A DNA stretch of 11,521 bases from Mesorhizobium sp. (GCA_030698645.1 JAUYMV010000302.1:1-11521), one strand, 5' to 3'. Shown: positions 1-6,976, counted from the stretch's first letter. A program made the numbers and translations. The notes: a model not told the origin generated them from the sequence alone.

Positions 1-162
1 CACCTTGGCGAGCTGCTTCTCGGTGCGGATCAACGGGTAGATGTGCTCGATCGCCCGGGCATCCTTGTACTGGGCCGCCGCCGCCCGGCCGGCGGCGAGC
101 AGGGTTTCGCCCGTCGCGTCGGAAATAAGGTGCAGGTGGAAGAAGCTCTGGGCTTTGTTCAC
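1..162 (-). CDS. Pyruvate,phosphate dikinase / PEP synthase regulatory protein (kinase-pyrophosphorylase, DUF299), 5' part
   Basis: This is the first 54 codons of a gene that runs off the left edge. The N-terminus reads [20 protein letters not shown], followed by [20 protein letters not shown] and then [14 protein letters not shown]. The [15 protein letters not shown] block is the conserved start of the DUF299 family. Family members are bifunctional: they use ADP to phosphorylate and inactivate pyruvate,phosphate dikinase or PEP synthase, and use phosphate to reactivate it, so they switch the pyruvate/PEP step in the cytoplasm. The start is taken as GTG (162-160) because conservation begins a few residues later and no ATG lies nearby; a clear Shine-Dalgarno is not visible. 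The P-loop and catalytic region would lie outside the window. The gene is divergent from hemE across the putative origin, an arrangement familiar in Rhizobiales. Which dikinase it controls cannot be told from this fragment. Confidence 0.88.
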   Translation of the reverse strand, partial: MNKAQSFFHLHLISDATGETLLAAGRAAAAQYKDARAIEHIYPLIRTEKQLAKV

Positions 163-187
163 AGGCGGGCGCTACCCTGTTGAGAAG

Positions 188-196
188 TGTGCATAA
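188..196 (-). promoter_or_regulatory. DnaA box (TTATGCACA)
   Basis: Read on the minus strand this is TTATGCACA, which fits the relaxed consensus TTATNCACA at every position. It is the best DnaA-box candidate in the gap and lies near its DUF299-gene end. The other candidates differ from TTATCCACA at two positions each. Confidence 0.6.
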
Positions 197-400
197 GGTG
201 GCCACTCGAGGCCGCCGAACGGGTCGGACTGTATCAAATGGCCCGTCGTCCACAATTGGCCGTGTGGCGGCATCTTTCTCCCGGGCCTGTGGAGGAAACG
301 CCCCTGTAGCGGATAGGCCGCAGCCATCCACATGCGAGGCCAGAACGATGGCCAGGCTAAGGCTTGGAAAAGGCAACCTATTTACCGGTCTGCCCCGAAG

Positions 401-409
401 TTATCCCAA
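401..409 (+). promoter_or_regulatory. Weak DnaA box-like site (TTATCCCAA)
   Basis: TTATCCCAA keeps the TTATCC half of the DnaA box and differs from TTATCCACA at two positions. It lies about 90 bp before the A+T-rich tract. Low-affinity boxes of this kind are normal in alphaproteobacterial origins, but a 7-of-9 match alone is weak evidence. Confidence 0.4.
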
Positions 410-460
410 ACCGCGAATGTCTGGACACGGGACGCCTTCTGGTCCAGTTTCCGGACCGAT

Positions 461-469
461 TGGGGACAA
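461..469 (-). promoter_or_regulatory. Weak DnaA box / W-box-like site (TTGTCCCCA)
   Basis: On the minus strand this reads TTGTCCCCA, 7 of 9 matches to TTATCCACA, and it contains TCCCCA, the weak DnaA-binding W-box described in Caulobacter. It is the candidate box closest to the A+T-rich tract. Confidence 0.35.
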
Positions 470-490
470 GGCGATATCCCCGCTACTGAC

Positions 491-540
491 AGACTCTTAG
501 AATCATAAGAAGTCTTAAAGAATCGTATTTCTTTTTTAGG
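491..540. promoter_or_regulatory. A+T-rich putative DNA unwinding element and hemE upstream region with three GANTC sites
   Basis: Only 14 of these 50 bases are G or C, in sharp contrast with the GC-rich surroundings. The tract contains an imperfect direct repeat, TCTTAGAATCAT (495-506) and TCTTAAAGAATCGT (513-526), and three GANTC sequences (492-496, 500-504, 520-524), the target of the CcrM methyltransferase in alphaproteobacteria. TTAA at 515-518 followed after 7 bases by TATT is a partial match to the CtrA site TTAA-N7-TTAA. Position next to the DnaA-box-like sequences suggests an unwinding element; the hemE promoter probably overlaps it, though I cannot assign a firm -35/-10 pair. Confidence 0.5.
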
Positions 541-549
541 AAGACAGGG

Positions 550-1596
550 ATGGAGCAGAAAGTGGCCTCGAAAAGGGTCGTCCTCGACGTGCTGCGCGGG
601 GAGACGGTGTTCCCACCTCCGGTCTGGCTGATGCGCCAGGCGGGCCGGTATCTTCCGGAGTATCGCGCTACACGGAAGCAGGCTGGGGGCTTTCTCGACC
701 TCTGCTACAATCCGGATTTTGCCGTCGAGGTGACGCTGCAGCCGATCAGGCGTTTCGGTTTCGACGCGTCGATCCTGTTTTCCGATATTCTCGTCGTGCC
801 GCATGCGCTCGGCCGCGACCTGCGCTTCGAGGAGGGCCGCGGGCCGCTGATGACGCCGATCCGCCCCGAGGAAATCGCCGAGCTCGACCGCGGCGGCTTT
901 CATGCGACGCTAGAGCCGGTCTACGAGACGGTCAGGCGGCTGCGGCGGGGACTGCCGGCGGAGACCGCGCTGCTTGGCTTCTGCGGGGCGCCATGGACGA
1001 TCGCGACCTATGTCATCGCCGGACACGGCACGCCGGACCAAGCGCCCGCGCGGCTTTTCGCCTACCGCCACCCGGCGGAATTCCTGGCACTGCTCGACAC
1101 GATCGCCGAGGTTTCCGCGGAATATCTGATCCGTCAGATCGAAGCCGGCGCCGACGCGGTGCAGATCTTCGATTCCTGGTCGGGCGTACTCGACGAGGCG
1201 TCGTTTGCGGCCTTCTGCGTGGCGCCGGTCGAAAAGATCGTCCGTCGGGTGCGGGCGGCCCGGCCTGATGCCGTGATCATCGGTTTTCCGAAGGGTGCTG
1301 GCTCGCTCTACGACACCTATCGTGCGCGAACCGGCGTTACAGGGCTCGGACTCGATTGGTCGGTGCCGCTCTCGCAGGCGCAGCGTCTGCAGGCCGAGGG
1401 CGCGGTTCAGGGCAATCTCGACCCGATGCGGCTCGTCGCCGGGGGCCAGGCGCTCGCCGACGGCGTCGATGCGATCCTCGATGGGCTAGGCCGGGGTCCG
1501 CTGGTGTTCAACCTCGGCCACGGCATCACGCCCGAAACGCCGCTCGCGCATGTCGAGGCGATGCTCCGGCAGATTCGGTCGAGGGCGGCGCAATGA
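550..1596 (+). CDS. hemE: Uroporphyrinogen decarboxylase
   Basis: A full-length 348-residue protein. It decarboxylates the four acetate side chains of uroporphyrinogen III to give coproporphyrinogen III, a cytoplasmic step of heme (and where present chlorophyll) synthesis. Both family signatures are visible: [14 protein letters not shown] at residues 26-39 and [16 protein letters not shown] at 143-158. Asp79 in [11 protein letters not shown] matches the essential active-site aspartate of the family, and [12 protein letters not shown] near the C-terminus carries the conserved histidine. The start is ATG 550, with AGGAAG at 538-543 as ribosome binding site. The stop overlaps the start of hemJ (ATGA), so the two genes are translationally coupled and probably co-transcribed. 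The gene lies directly beside the putative origin, as in Caulobacter and Sinorhizobium. Confidence 0.97.
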   Translation: MEQKVASKRVVLDVLRGETVFPPPVWLMRQAGRYLPEYRATRKQAGGFLDLCYNPDFAVEVTLQPIRRFGFDASILFSDILVVPHALGRDLRFEEGRGPLMTPIRPEEIAELDRGGFHATLEPVYETVRRLRRGLPAETALLGFCGAPWTIATYVIAGHGTPDQAPARLFAYRHPAEFLALLDTIAEVSAEYLIRQIEAGADAVQIFDSWSGVLDEASFAAFCVAPVEKIVRRVRAARPDAVIIGFPKGAGSLYDTYRARTGVTGLGLDWSVPLSQAQRLQAEGAVQGNLDPMRLVAGGQALADGVDAILDGLGRGPLVFNLGHGITPETPLAHVEAMLRQIRSRAAQ

Positions 1597-2123
1597 GCGA
1601 TGGACAGTCGAGCGGCGCGGTCGCAATGCGTCGCGCCGCGGTGGCGATCGGAATCTTCGCGCTGGCGACCGCGTTTCTGTTCTGGCTCGACCCGGCCGGC
1701 CTCTACCTCTGGGCAAAGGCGATCCATGTCATCGCGGTGATCGCCTGGATGGCCGGCATGCTCTATCTGCCGCGCCTTTTCGTCTATCATTGCGACTCGG
1801 AACTTGGCTCAGCGCAATCGGAAACCTTCAAGGTGATGGAGCGGCGACTGCTTCGCGCGATCGTCAATCCGGCGATGATCTTCACCTGGGTGTTCGGCCT
1901 CTACCTCGCCTGGAAGGGATTCGGCTTCTGGGGCGGCTGGTTGCATGCGAAGATCCTGCTCGTCGTGCTGCTGTCGGCGGTGCATGGCTATCTGGCGGGC
2001 GCCGTGCGGCGTTTTGCCGAGGATCGCAACGAAAAGCCGGCGCGCCACTGGCGCATGGTGAACGAGGTTCCGACGATCCTGATGATCGCGATCGTCATTC
2101 TGGTTATCGTGAAACCGTTCTGA
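1593..2123 (+). CDS. hemJ: Protoporphyrinogen oxidase HemJ (membrane protein)
   Basis: A 176-residue integral membrane protein that oxidises protoporphyrinogen IX to protoporphyrin IX, the penultimate step of heme synthesis, in the many alphaproteobacteria that lack HemG and HemY. Five hydrophobic segments can be seen, at about residues 15-32, 38-60, 90-107, 117-137 and 159-173. The family block [20 protein letters not shown] (37-56) includes conserved His45, followed by YLPRLFVYH (58-66); later blocks are NPAMIFTW (92-99) and [19 protein letters not shown] (116-134). The start ATG overlaps the hemE stop by four bases; an internal ATG at 1626 would still keep all conserved blocks. Pairing with hemE links two heme steps in one transcript. 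Older annotations call such proteins CopD-like or UPF0093. Confidence 0.93.
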   Translation: MSDGQSSGAVAMRRAAVAIGIFALATAFLFWLDPAGLYLWAKAIHVIAVIAWMAGMLYLPRLFVYHCDSELGSAQSETFKVMERRLLRAIVNPAMIFTWVFGLYLAWKGFGFWGGWLHAKILLVVLLSAVHGYLAGAVRRFAEDRNEKPARHWRMVNEVPTILMIAIVILVIVKPF

Positions 2124-2126
2124 TCG

Positions 2127-2159
2127 GGCGCCAGAATCCCGCCCTTGCTCTTTGGCGCC
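2127..2159. terminator. Hairpin just after hemJ
   Basis: Arms GGCGCCAGA (2127-2135) and TTTGGCGCC (2151-2159) can form a 9-bp stem with one G-U pair and a 15-nt loop, starting four bases after the hemJ stop. No run of T follows, so it is not a classical intrinsic terminator. It may protect the hemE-hemJ message end or help attenuation ahead of rho. Confidence 0.4.
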
Positions 2160-2287
2160 GCGGACGTTAAGTAACGGGTCTTCCTTCTCGCCAGCGCTCA
2201 TGCCGATTCCAGCATCCCGACGCGCACACTGGCGCCTCCAGAATCCGCATTCCATAATTTTCAACGCAATTTTTCCAGAGTCCCGCC
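2160..2287 (+). promoter_or_regulatory. C-rich, G-poor leader of rho (candidate Rho-dependent attenuator)
   Basis: The sequence before rho is unlike the coding DNA around it. From 2181 to 2287 I count 42 C and 18 G in 107 bases, a C-over-G bias typical of rut (Rho utilisation) RNA. In enteric bacteria rho is known to limit its own expression by Rho-dependent termination in its leader, so the same is inferred here. The ribosome binding site of rho is weak (CCAGAG at 2275-2280). No distinct promoter was recognised. Confidence 0.42.
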
Positions 2288-3553
2288 ATGCAGGAAATGA
2301 AACTCGCAGAGTTCAAGAACAAGAAGCCGCCCGAGCTGATCGCCTATGCCGAATCGCTCGAGGTGGAGAACGCCAGCGTCATGCGTAAGCAGGAGCTGAT
2401 GTTCGCGATCCTCAAGAAGCTGGCGGCGCAGGATGTCGAGATCATCGGCGACGGCGTGGTCGAGGTTCTGCAGGACGGTTTCGGCTTTCTGCGCTCGGCG
2501 AACGCAAACTATCTGCCGGGTCCGGACGACATCTACATTTCGCCCTCGCAGATCCGCCGCTTCTCGCTGAAGACAGGCGATACGGTCGAGGGTCCGATCC
2601 GCAGCCCGAAGGAAGGCGAGCGCTATTTCGCGCTGCTCAAGGTCAACACGATCAATTTCGACGATCCGGAGAAGATCCGGCACAAAATCCATTTCGACAA
2701 TCTGACGCCGCTCTATCCGACGTCGCGCCTCAAGATGGAGATGGAGACGCCGACGTCTAAGGATATTTCGGCCCGTGTCATCGATCTCGTCGCGCCGCTC
2801 GGCAAAGGCCAGCGCGCGCTGATCGTCGCGCAGCCGCGCACCGGCAAGACGGTGCTGCTGCAGAACATCGCGCACTCGATTACCACCAACCACCCGGAAT
2901 GCTATCTGATCGTTCTCCTGATCGACGAGCGACCCGAGGAAGTCACCGACATGCAGCGTTCGGTGAAGGGCGAAGTGGTGTCGTCCACCTTTGACGAGCC
3001 GGCGGTGCGCCACGTGCAAGTGGCTGAAATGGTTATCGAAAAGGCCAAGCGCCTGGTCGAGCACGGACGCGACGTGGTGATACTGCTCGATTCGATCACG
3101 CGTCTCGGCCGCGCCTACAACACGGTGGTGCCGTCCTCCGGCAAGGTGCTGACCGGCGGTGTCGACGCCAATGCCCTGCAGCGCCCGAAGCGCTTTTTCG
3201 GCGCGGCGCGCAACATCGAGGAAGGCGGCTCGCTGACCATCATCGCCACCGCGCTGATCGACACCGGCAGCCGCATGGACGAGGTCATCTTCGAGGAGTT
3301 CAAGGGCACCGGCAATTCGGAAATCGTGCTCGACCGCAAGGTCGCCGACAAGCGCATCTATCCGGCGATGGACATCCTCAAGTCCGGCACCCGCAAGGAA
3401 GACTTGCTGGTCGCCAAGGCCGACCTGCAGAAGATCTTCGTGCTGCGCCGCATCCTGGCGCCGATGGGAACGACCGATGCGATCGAGTTCCTCATCGACA
3501 AGCTGAAGCAGACCAAGACGAACGCCGATTTCTTCGATTCGATGAACACCTGA
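2288..3553 (+). CDS. rho: Transcription termination factor Rho
   Basis: A full-length 421-residue hexameric RNA helicase that ends transcription at Rho-dependent sites (E. coli Rho has 419). In order: N-terminal helical domain (about 1-47, starting [20 protein letters not shown]); RNA-binding cold-shock-like domain with GFGFLRS and [18 protein letters not shown]; then the RecA-type ATPase with P-loop PRTGKT (183-188), Walker [13 protein letters not shown]-loop region SSGKVLTGG and the secondary RNA-channel segment, and the arginine-finger region [20 protein letters not shown]. No key residue looks lost. ATG 2288 is chosen because homologues begin with the same short extension; ATG 2297 is a possible alternative. 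It is separated from hemJ by 164 bp, so it probably has its own promoter. It ends within an inverted repeat shared with the convergent gene that follows. Confidence 0.97.
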   Translation: MQEMKLAEFKNKKPPELIAYAESLEVENASVMRKQELMFAILKKLAAQDVEIIGDGVVEVLQDGFGFLRSANANYLPGPDDIYISPSQIRRFSLKTGDTVEGPIRSPKEGERYFALLKVNTINFDDPEKIRHKIHFDNLTPLYPTSRLKMEMETPTSKDISARVIDLVAPLGKGQRALIVAQPRTGKTVLLQNIAHSITTNHPECYLIVLLIDERPEEVTDMQRSVKGEVVSSTFDEPAVRHVQVAEMVIEKAKRLVEHGRDVVILLDSITRLGRAYNTVVPSSGKVLTGGVDANALQRPKRFFGAARNIEEGGSLTIIATALIDTGSRMDEVIFEEFKGTGNSEIVLDRKVADKRIYPAMDILKSGTRKEDLLVAKADLQKIFVLRRILAPMGTTDAIEFLIDKLKQTKTNADFFDSMNT

Positions 3554-3576
3554 TCCGGATCGCGGCGCCGGATCAG
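3550..3576. terminator. Inverted repeat spanning both stop codons of convergent rho and DUF255 gene
   Basis: CTGATCCGG (3550-3558) and CCGGATCAG (3568-3576) are perfect 9-bp inverted arms around a 9-base loop. The left arm contains the TGA stop of rho, and the right arm the TGA stop of the minus-strand gene, whose coding ends are only 19 bases apart. Its symmetry suits a bidirectional transcript end. There is no T run, so an intrinsic terminator in the strict sense is unproven. Confidence 0.55.
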
Positions 3577-5588
3577 CTCCAGGGCCGCAAGGCTCGGGCG
3601 AGTTCAGCAGCGTCGCGGATCGGCGGCAGGCAGGTCTGGCCGGTGCACAGCCATGCCGCCGGCGCTTCCGACTCCCGCATGCCCTCGGGCAGTGCCGAGG
3701 CGGCGTCCCCGCTGCCGGCGAGGTCGAAGACGAGATCGACCCGGCGTGGATCGAGATAGGCCGCCGCAACCGCGGCGAGCGCACCCTCTTCCTCGACGAT
3801 CACCAGCTTGAGCGGTGCATAGGCGATCGCGGCGGCGCAGAAGATACCGGCCTGGCCGTATTGCTGGCCGGCGGCGCGACCGAGCGCGAGTTCGGCGGCT
3901 CGGGTTGCGCTGAGGTGCAGTTGCATGTCGCCGGTCGCGCTCGACAGGCGTACAAGCGCCTCGACGATCTGCGCGGTGGCAGAGGGGACCGGATCGTCGC
4001 TGTCGCCGCGGATGCGCATCGGCAGGTCCGCTGCGTCCGAGGAGGTCAGGAAATGGCCGCCATCGCCATCGCCGTGCCAGGCGTCCAACAGACGGGACCA
4101 GTTGCGCCCCTGATCTAGGTAGGCACGATCTCCGGTCGCCTCGAACAAGGCGACGGCGGCGCTGATCATCGCGGCGTAGTCGCTCGACAGTCCGGGGAAG
4201 AGCCGCCGTTCGACGAGAATGGAATGCGGCAAGCGGCCGGCGTCGTCGCTCGATTCGATAACGAAACGATAGGCTCCTTTCGCCAGATCGACCCACCCCG
4301 GGTTGGCGAACTGTCTTCCAGCCTCGGCGAGCGCACGGATCGCCAGTCCGTTCCAGTCGACGAGCACCTTGTCGTCGCGGCCGGGGCGGATACGGGTATC
4401 CCGGGCGACGCGCAATCTTTCCAGCGATGCCGCCAGAGCGGATTCCGATTCGTCCCCGGAATGATCGGGGTGGCCGAGCCGGTGAAGAATCGGATCTCCC
4501 TCCCAGCCATGCGGAGCGGCTAGATCGTAGACGGAAAAGAAGCGCGCCGCTTGGGCGCCGAGCACCGAATCGGCTTCGCCCCGCGTCCAGGTGTAGAACT
4601 TGCCTTCCTCGCCATCGCTGTCGGCATCGAGGCTGGACGCGAAGCCACCGCCTTCGACCACCATTTCGCGCGCCAGCCATTCGATGGTCTGCTTCATACG
4701 CGTTGCGAAGACTTCGTCGCCTGTTTCAGCGAAAGCCAGGCAAAGGTGGCGGACGAGCTGCGCATTGTCGTAGAGCATCTTCTCGAAGTGCGGCACGATC
4801 CATTCGGCGTCGGTGGAATAGCGGCAAAGGCCGCCCCCGACGTGGTCGAAAATGCCGCCGCTGCACATCATCTTGACGCTGTGGACCAACTGCTGCCGCT
4901 GAAACGCGTCCGGCGACGCCAGTCCGTTGATCCAGAGCGCGTTCAGGAACGGCGCGTTGGGGAATTTCGGAGCGCCAGTCAGTCCGCCGCGTTTCGGATC
5001 GATCAGTTTCGAGATGTGCTCCGCCAGCAGTCTCAGCGGGTCGGCGGAAAGCTCACCGGAGCCGGCGACGGCCGCCAGGCGCGACTGGACATGGCTGGTC
5101 AGGATCTCGGCGCTTTCCGCGAGCTTGTCGCGCCGCGACAGCCAGGCCTGGTGCACCGAATTGAGAACGTCGACGAAGCCCGGCCGGCCGTTGCGTCCCT
5201 GGGGCGGGAAATAGGTTCCGCCCCAGAACGGCTTGCCCTCCGGGGTCAGGAACATAGTCGTCGGCCAACCGCCCTGCTCGCCGGTAGCGTTTAGCGCCGC
5301 CATATAGATCTGGTCGATGTCGGGCCGTTCCTCGCGATCGACCTTGATGTTGACGAACAATCGGTTCATGACCGCCGCGATCGCCGGGTTCTCGAAGCTC
5401 TCATGCGCCATGACATGACACCAATGGCAGGCCGCATAGCCGACAGAGAGCAGGATAGGCCTATCCGTGGTGGCGGCTTCGGCAAGCGCGGCCGGCGACC
5501 AGGGGCGCCAGTGCACGGGGTTGTTGCCGTGCTGGCGCAAATAGGGGCTGGTTTCTCCGGCGAGCAGGTTTTTTTCAGGATAGATCAA
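3573..5588 (-). CDS. DUF255 / YyaL-type thioredoxin-fold protein with six-hairpin glycosidase-like domain
   Basis: A protein of about 671 residues of the bacterial YyaL / human SPATA20 family, whose biochemical role is not established. The N-terminal thioredoxin-like domain (about 1-160) begins NLLAGETSPYLRQHGNNPVH (7-26) and carries the family block GYAACHWCHVMAHESF with Cys54-His-Trp-Cys57, the redox-type CxxC. The C-terminal two thirds resemble an alpha/alpha barrel of the glycosidase or epimerase kind and contain GGIFDHVGGGLCRYSTD, VPHFEKMLYDNAQL, DSDGEEGKFYTWT and DDKVLVDWNGLAIRALAEA. I chose TTG at 5588-5586 as start: it has AGAGGAG eight bases upstream (5603-5597) and lies just before the conserved region, while no ATG is suitably placed and the open frame further upstream lies opposite mnmE. 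No signal peptide is seen, so it is probably cytoplasmic. It converges with rho and diverges from mnmE. Confidence 0.88.
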   Translation of the reverse strand: MIYPEKNLLAGETSPYLRQHGNNPVHWRPWSPAALAEAATTDRPILLSVGYAACHWCHVMAHESFENPAIAAVMNRLFVNIKVDREERPDIDQIYMAALNATGEQGGWPTTMFLTPEGKPFWGGTYFPPQGRNGRPGFVDVLNSVHQAWLSRRDKLAESAEILTSHVQSRLAAVAGSGELSADPLRLLAEHISKLIDPKRGGLTGAPKFPNAPFLNALWINGLASPDAFQRQQLVHSVKMMCSGGIFDHVGGGLCRYSTDAEWIVPHFEKMLYDNAQLVRHLCLAFAETGDEVFATRMKQTIEWLAREMVVEGGGFASSLDADSDGEEGKFYTWTRGEADSVLGAQAARFFSVYDLAAPHGWEGDPILHRLGHPDHSGDESESALAASLERLRVARDTRIRPGRDDKVLVDWNGLAIRALAEAGRQFANPGWVDLAKGAYRFVIESSDDAGRLPHSILVERRLFPGLSSDYAAMISAAVALFEATGDRAYLDQGRNWSRLLDAWHGDGDGGHFLTSSDAADLPMRIRGDSDDPVPSATAQIVEALVRLSSATGDMQLHLSATRAAELALGRAAGQQYGQAGIFCAAAIAYAPLKLVIVEEEGALAAVAAAYLDPRRVDLVFDLAGSGDAASALPEGMRESEAPAAWLCTGQTCLPPIRDAAELARALRPWS

Positions 5589-5596
5589 TGATTTGG

Positions 5597-5603
5597 CTCC
5601 TCT
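5597..5603 (-). promoter_or_regulatory. Ribosome binding site deciding the TTG start of the DUF255 gene
   Basis: Read on the minus strand this is AGAGGAG, an excellent Shine-Dalgarno with an 8-base spacer to TTG at 5588. It is the main reason for rejecting longer starts inside mnmE. Confidence 0.65.
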
Positions 5604-5623
5604 GTGGGCAAATCTAGGTCGGC

Positions 5624-6946
5624 ATGGACACGCGGGCAATGGACTTTCCGGATACGATTTTTGCGCTGTCGAGTGGCGGCCTTCCCGCCGGCATCGCGGT
5701 CGTGCGGATGTCGGGACCGCATGTCCGCAAAGCCCTGTGCTCCATCGCGGGCGGAGTGCCGCCGGCGCGCACGGCTCGCTATGCGACGTTGTCCAACCCG
5801 GCAGACGGGTCGCCGATCGACCGCGGCCTCGTGCTCTACTTCCCTGGACCGCACAGCGTGACCGGGGAAGATTGCGGAGAGTTCCATCTTCATGGCGGCC
5901 GCGCGGTGGTTGCGGCGCTGCTTGCGGCGCTGGCGGGGCTGCCAAATTTCCGCATGGCGGAGGCTGGCGAGTTCAGCCGGCGCGCCTTCCTGAATGGCAA
6001 GATGGACCTGACGGCAGTCGAGGGGCTGGCCGATCTGATCGCTTCGGAGACGGAGGCGCAGCGCCGCCTTGCCGTCGGAAACGCGTCGGGCCGGTTGCGC
6101 GATCTCTATATGGGGTGGCGGGATCGGATCACGGCGATGCGGGCCCGCATCGAGGCCGACCTGGATTTTTCCGACCAAGAGGACGTGCCGGAAGCCGACC
6201 CCCTGCTTGCGGCGAAGATCGCAGCGCTTCGCGGCGAGATTGATGCCCATGTCGGCCTTTTTCGCAATTCCGAGCTCATCCGGGATGGATTCCGGGTCGT
6301 CATCCTCGGTGCCCCCAATGCGGGAAAATCCAGCCTTCTCAATACGTTGGCGATGCGCGACGCGGCCATTGTCAGCGACCAGCCGGGCACCACACGGGAT
6401 CTGATCGAAGTCTCGCTCGACATTGGCGGCGACAAGGTGGTCGTCACCGATACGGCCGGAGTGCGTGCGGCGGATAACCAGATAGAGGCGATCGGCATCG
6501 GCCGCGCGATCGAAACCGCGGCGGGTGCCGACCTCATAGTGCATCTGATTGACATGAGCGCTCCTGAGGAGGTGGCGGTACCGCCCGGGCCGGCCGCCTT
6601 ACGCGTGGGCTCGAAATGCGATATAGGCCGCAGCGGGGGATTGCCGCGCGTCGATGTCGCGGTGTCTGTCGTCACGGGCGAAGGCCTGAATGAACTTGTC
6701 GATCTCCTATCGCGCGGAGTGGCGGAATCCGTCGGGAAGACGAGCGAGCCGCTCCCGTTTCGAGAACGACACGTGCAATCGCTGCGTCTCTGCCGCGACC
6801 ATCTCACGGCAGGACGCGACGCCCCGCCGGAGCTGCAGGCGGAGGAGCTTCGATTGGCGAGCAGGAATCTTGGCGAGATCGTTGGCGACCTTGGGACCGA
6901 GGAACTGCTCGGCGAGATTTTCAGCCGATTCTGCATCGGGAAGTGA
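5624..6946 (+). CDS. mnmE: tRNA uridine-5-carboxymethylaminomethyl modification GTPase MnmE
   Basis: A 440-residue GTPase (E. coli 454) that with MnmG adds the aminomethyl or carboxymethylaminomethyl group at C5 of wobble uridine-34 in certain tRNAs, using a folate-bound one-carbon unit. The N-terminal folate-binding domain starts DTIFALSSGGLPAGIAVVRM and is followed by GEFSRRAFLNGKMDL. The inserted G domain shows G1 GAPNAGKS (229-236), G2 loop GTTRD (255-259), G3 DTAG (276-279) and a G4 position SKCD (330-333) where NKxD is usual. The C-terminus ends FCIGK with the family's conserved cysteine (Cys437). The start may be ATG 5624 (AGG at 5616-5618) or ATG 5639, which gives MDFPDTIFALSSG. The stop codon forms part of a parS site. 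It heads the co-directional run to parB and shares a 35-bp divergent upstream gap with the DUF255 gene. Confidence 0.95.
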   Translation: MDTRAMDFPDTIFALSSGGLPAGIAVVRMSGPHVRKALCSIAGGVPPARTARYATLSNPADGSPIDRGLVLYFPGPHSVTGEDCGEFHLHGGRAVVAALLAALAGLPNFRMAEAGEFSRRAFLNGKMDLTAVEGLADLIASETEAQRRLAVGNASGRLRDLYMGWRDRITAMRARIEADLDFSDQEDVPEADPLLAAKIAALRGEIDAHVGLFRNSELIRDGFRVVILGAPNAGKSSLLNTLAMRDAAIVSDQPGTTRDLIEVSLDIGGDKVVVTDTAGVRAADNQIEAIGIGRAIETAAGADLIVHLIDMSAPEEVAVPPGPAALRVGSKCDIGRSGGLPRVDVAVSVVTGEGLNELVDLLSRGVAESVGKTSEPLPFRERHVQSLRLCRDHLTAGRDAPPELQAEELRLASRNLGEIVGDLGTEELLGEIFSRFCIGK

Positions 6947-6959
6947 TTCACGTGAAACA
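6944..6959. other. parS: parS site 1 (overlaps mnmE stop codon)
   Basis: TGATTCACGTGAAACA matches the palindromic ParB-binding site TGTTTCACGTGAAACA at 15 of 16 bases; the third base is A. Its first three bases are the TGA stop of mnmE. The change makes a GATTC (GANTC) at 6945-6949. parAB lie about 2.7 kb downstream. Confidence 0.93.
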
Positions 6960-6976
6960 TGCCGACACTCGATCGC

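Larger units (their letters stand above)
163..549. other. oriC: Putative chromosomal replication origin (oriC) between the DUF299 gene and hemE
   Basis: This 387-bp gap holds no convincing gene. It contains a sequence fitting the DnaA-box consensus TTATNCACA on the minus strand (188-196) and weaker 7-of-9 matches to TTATCCACA at 246-254 (+), 288-296 (-), 324-332 (+), 401-409 (+) and 461-469 (-). The last also contains TCCCCA on the minus strand, the sequence of the Caulobacter W-box. Nested inverted repeats lie at 421-457, and a 72% A+T tract at 491-540 could be the unwinding element. It is established that the Caulobacter crescentus and Sinorhizobium meliloti origins lie next to hemE. That this stretch is oriC is inferred from position plus motifs; the hemE promoter must also lie here or overlap it. 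Confidence 0.72.

Noticed and set aside
180..500. 106-codon open frame in the putative origin
   Set aside because: Its protein is low-complexity and Arg/Ser/Pro-rich with no recognisable motif. It starts at a TTG without a clear ribosome binding site, and the region is better explained as origin DNA.
2261..3784. 507-codon open frame antisense to rho
   Set aside because: It mirrors the codon periodicity of rho on the other strand, is rich in Arg, His and Asp, and shows no family motif. Rho explains the region fully.
5589..5945. N-terminal extension of the DUF255 protein into mnmE
   Set aside because: The extra 119 residues are Pro/Arg/Ala-rich with no similarity to the family. They lie opposite the conserved MnmE N-terminus, and the TTG with a strong ribosome binding site explains the start.
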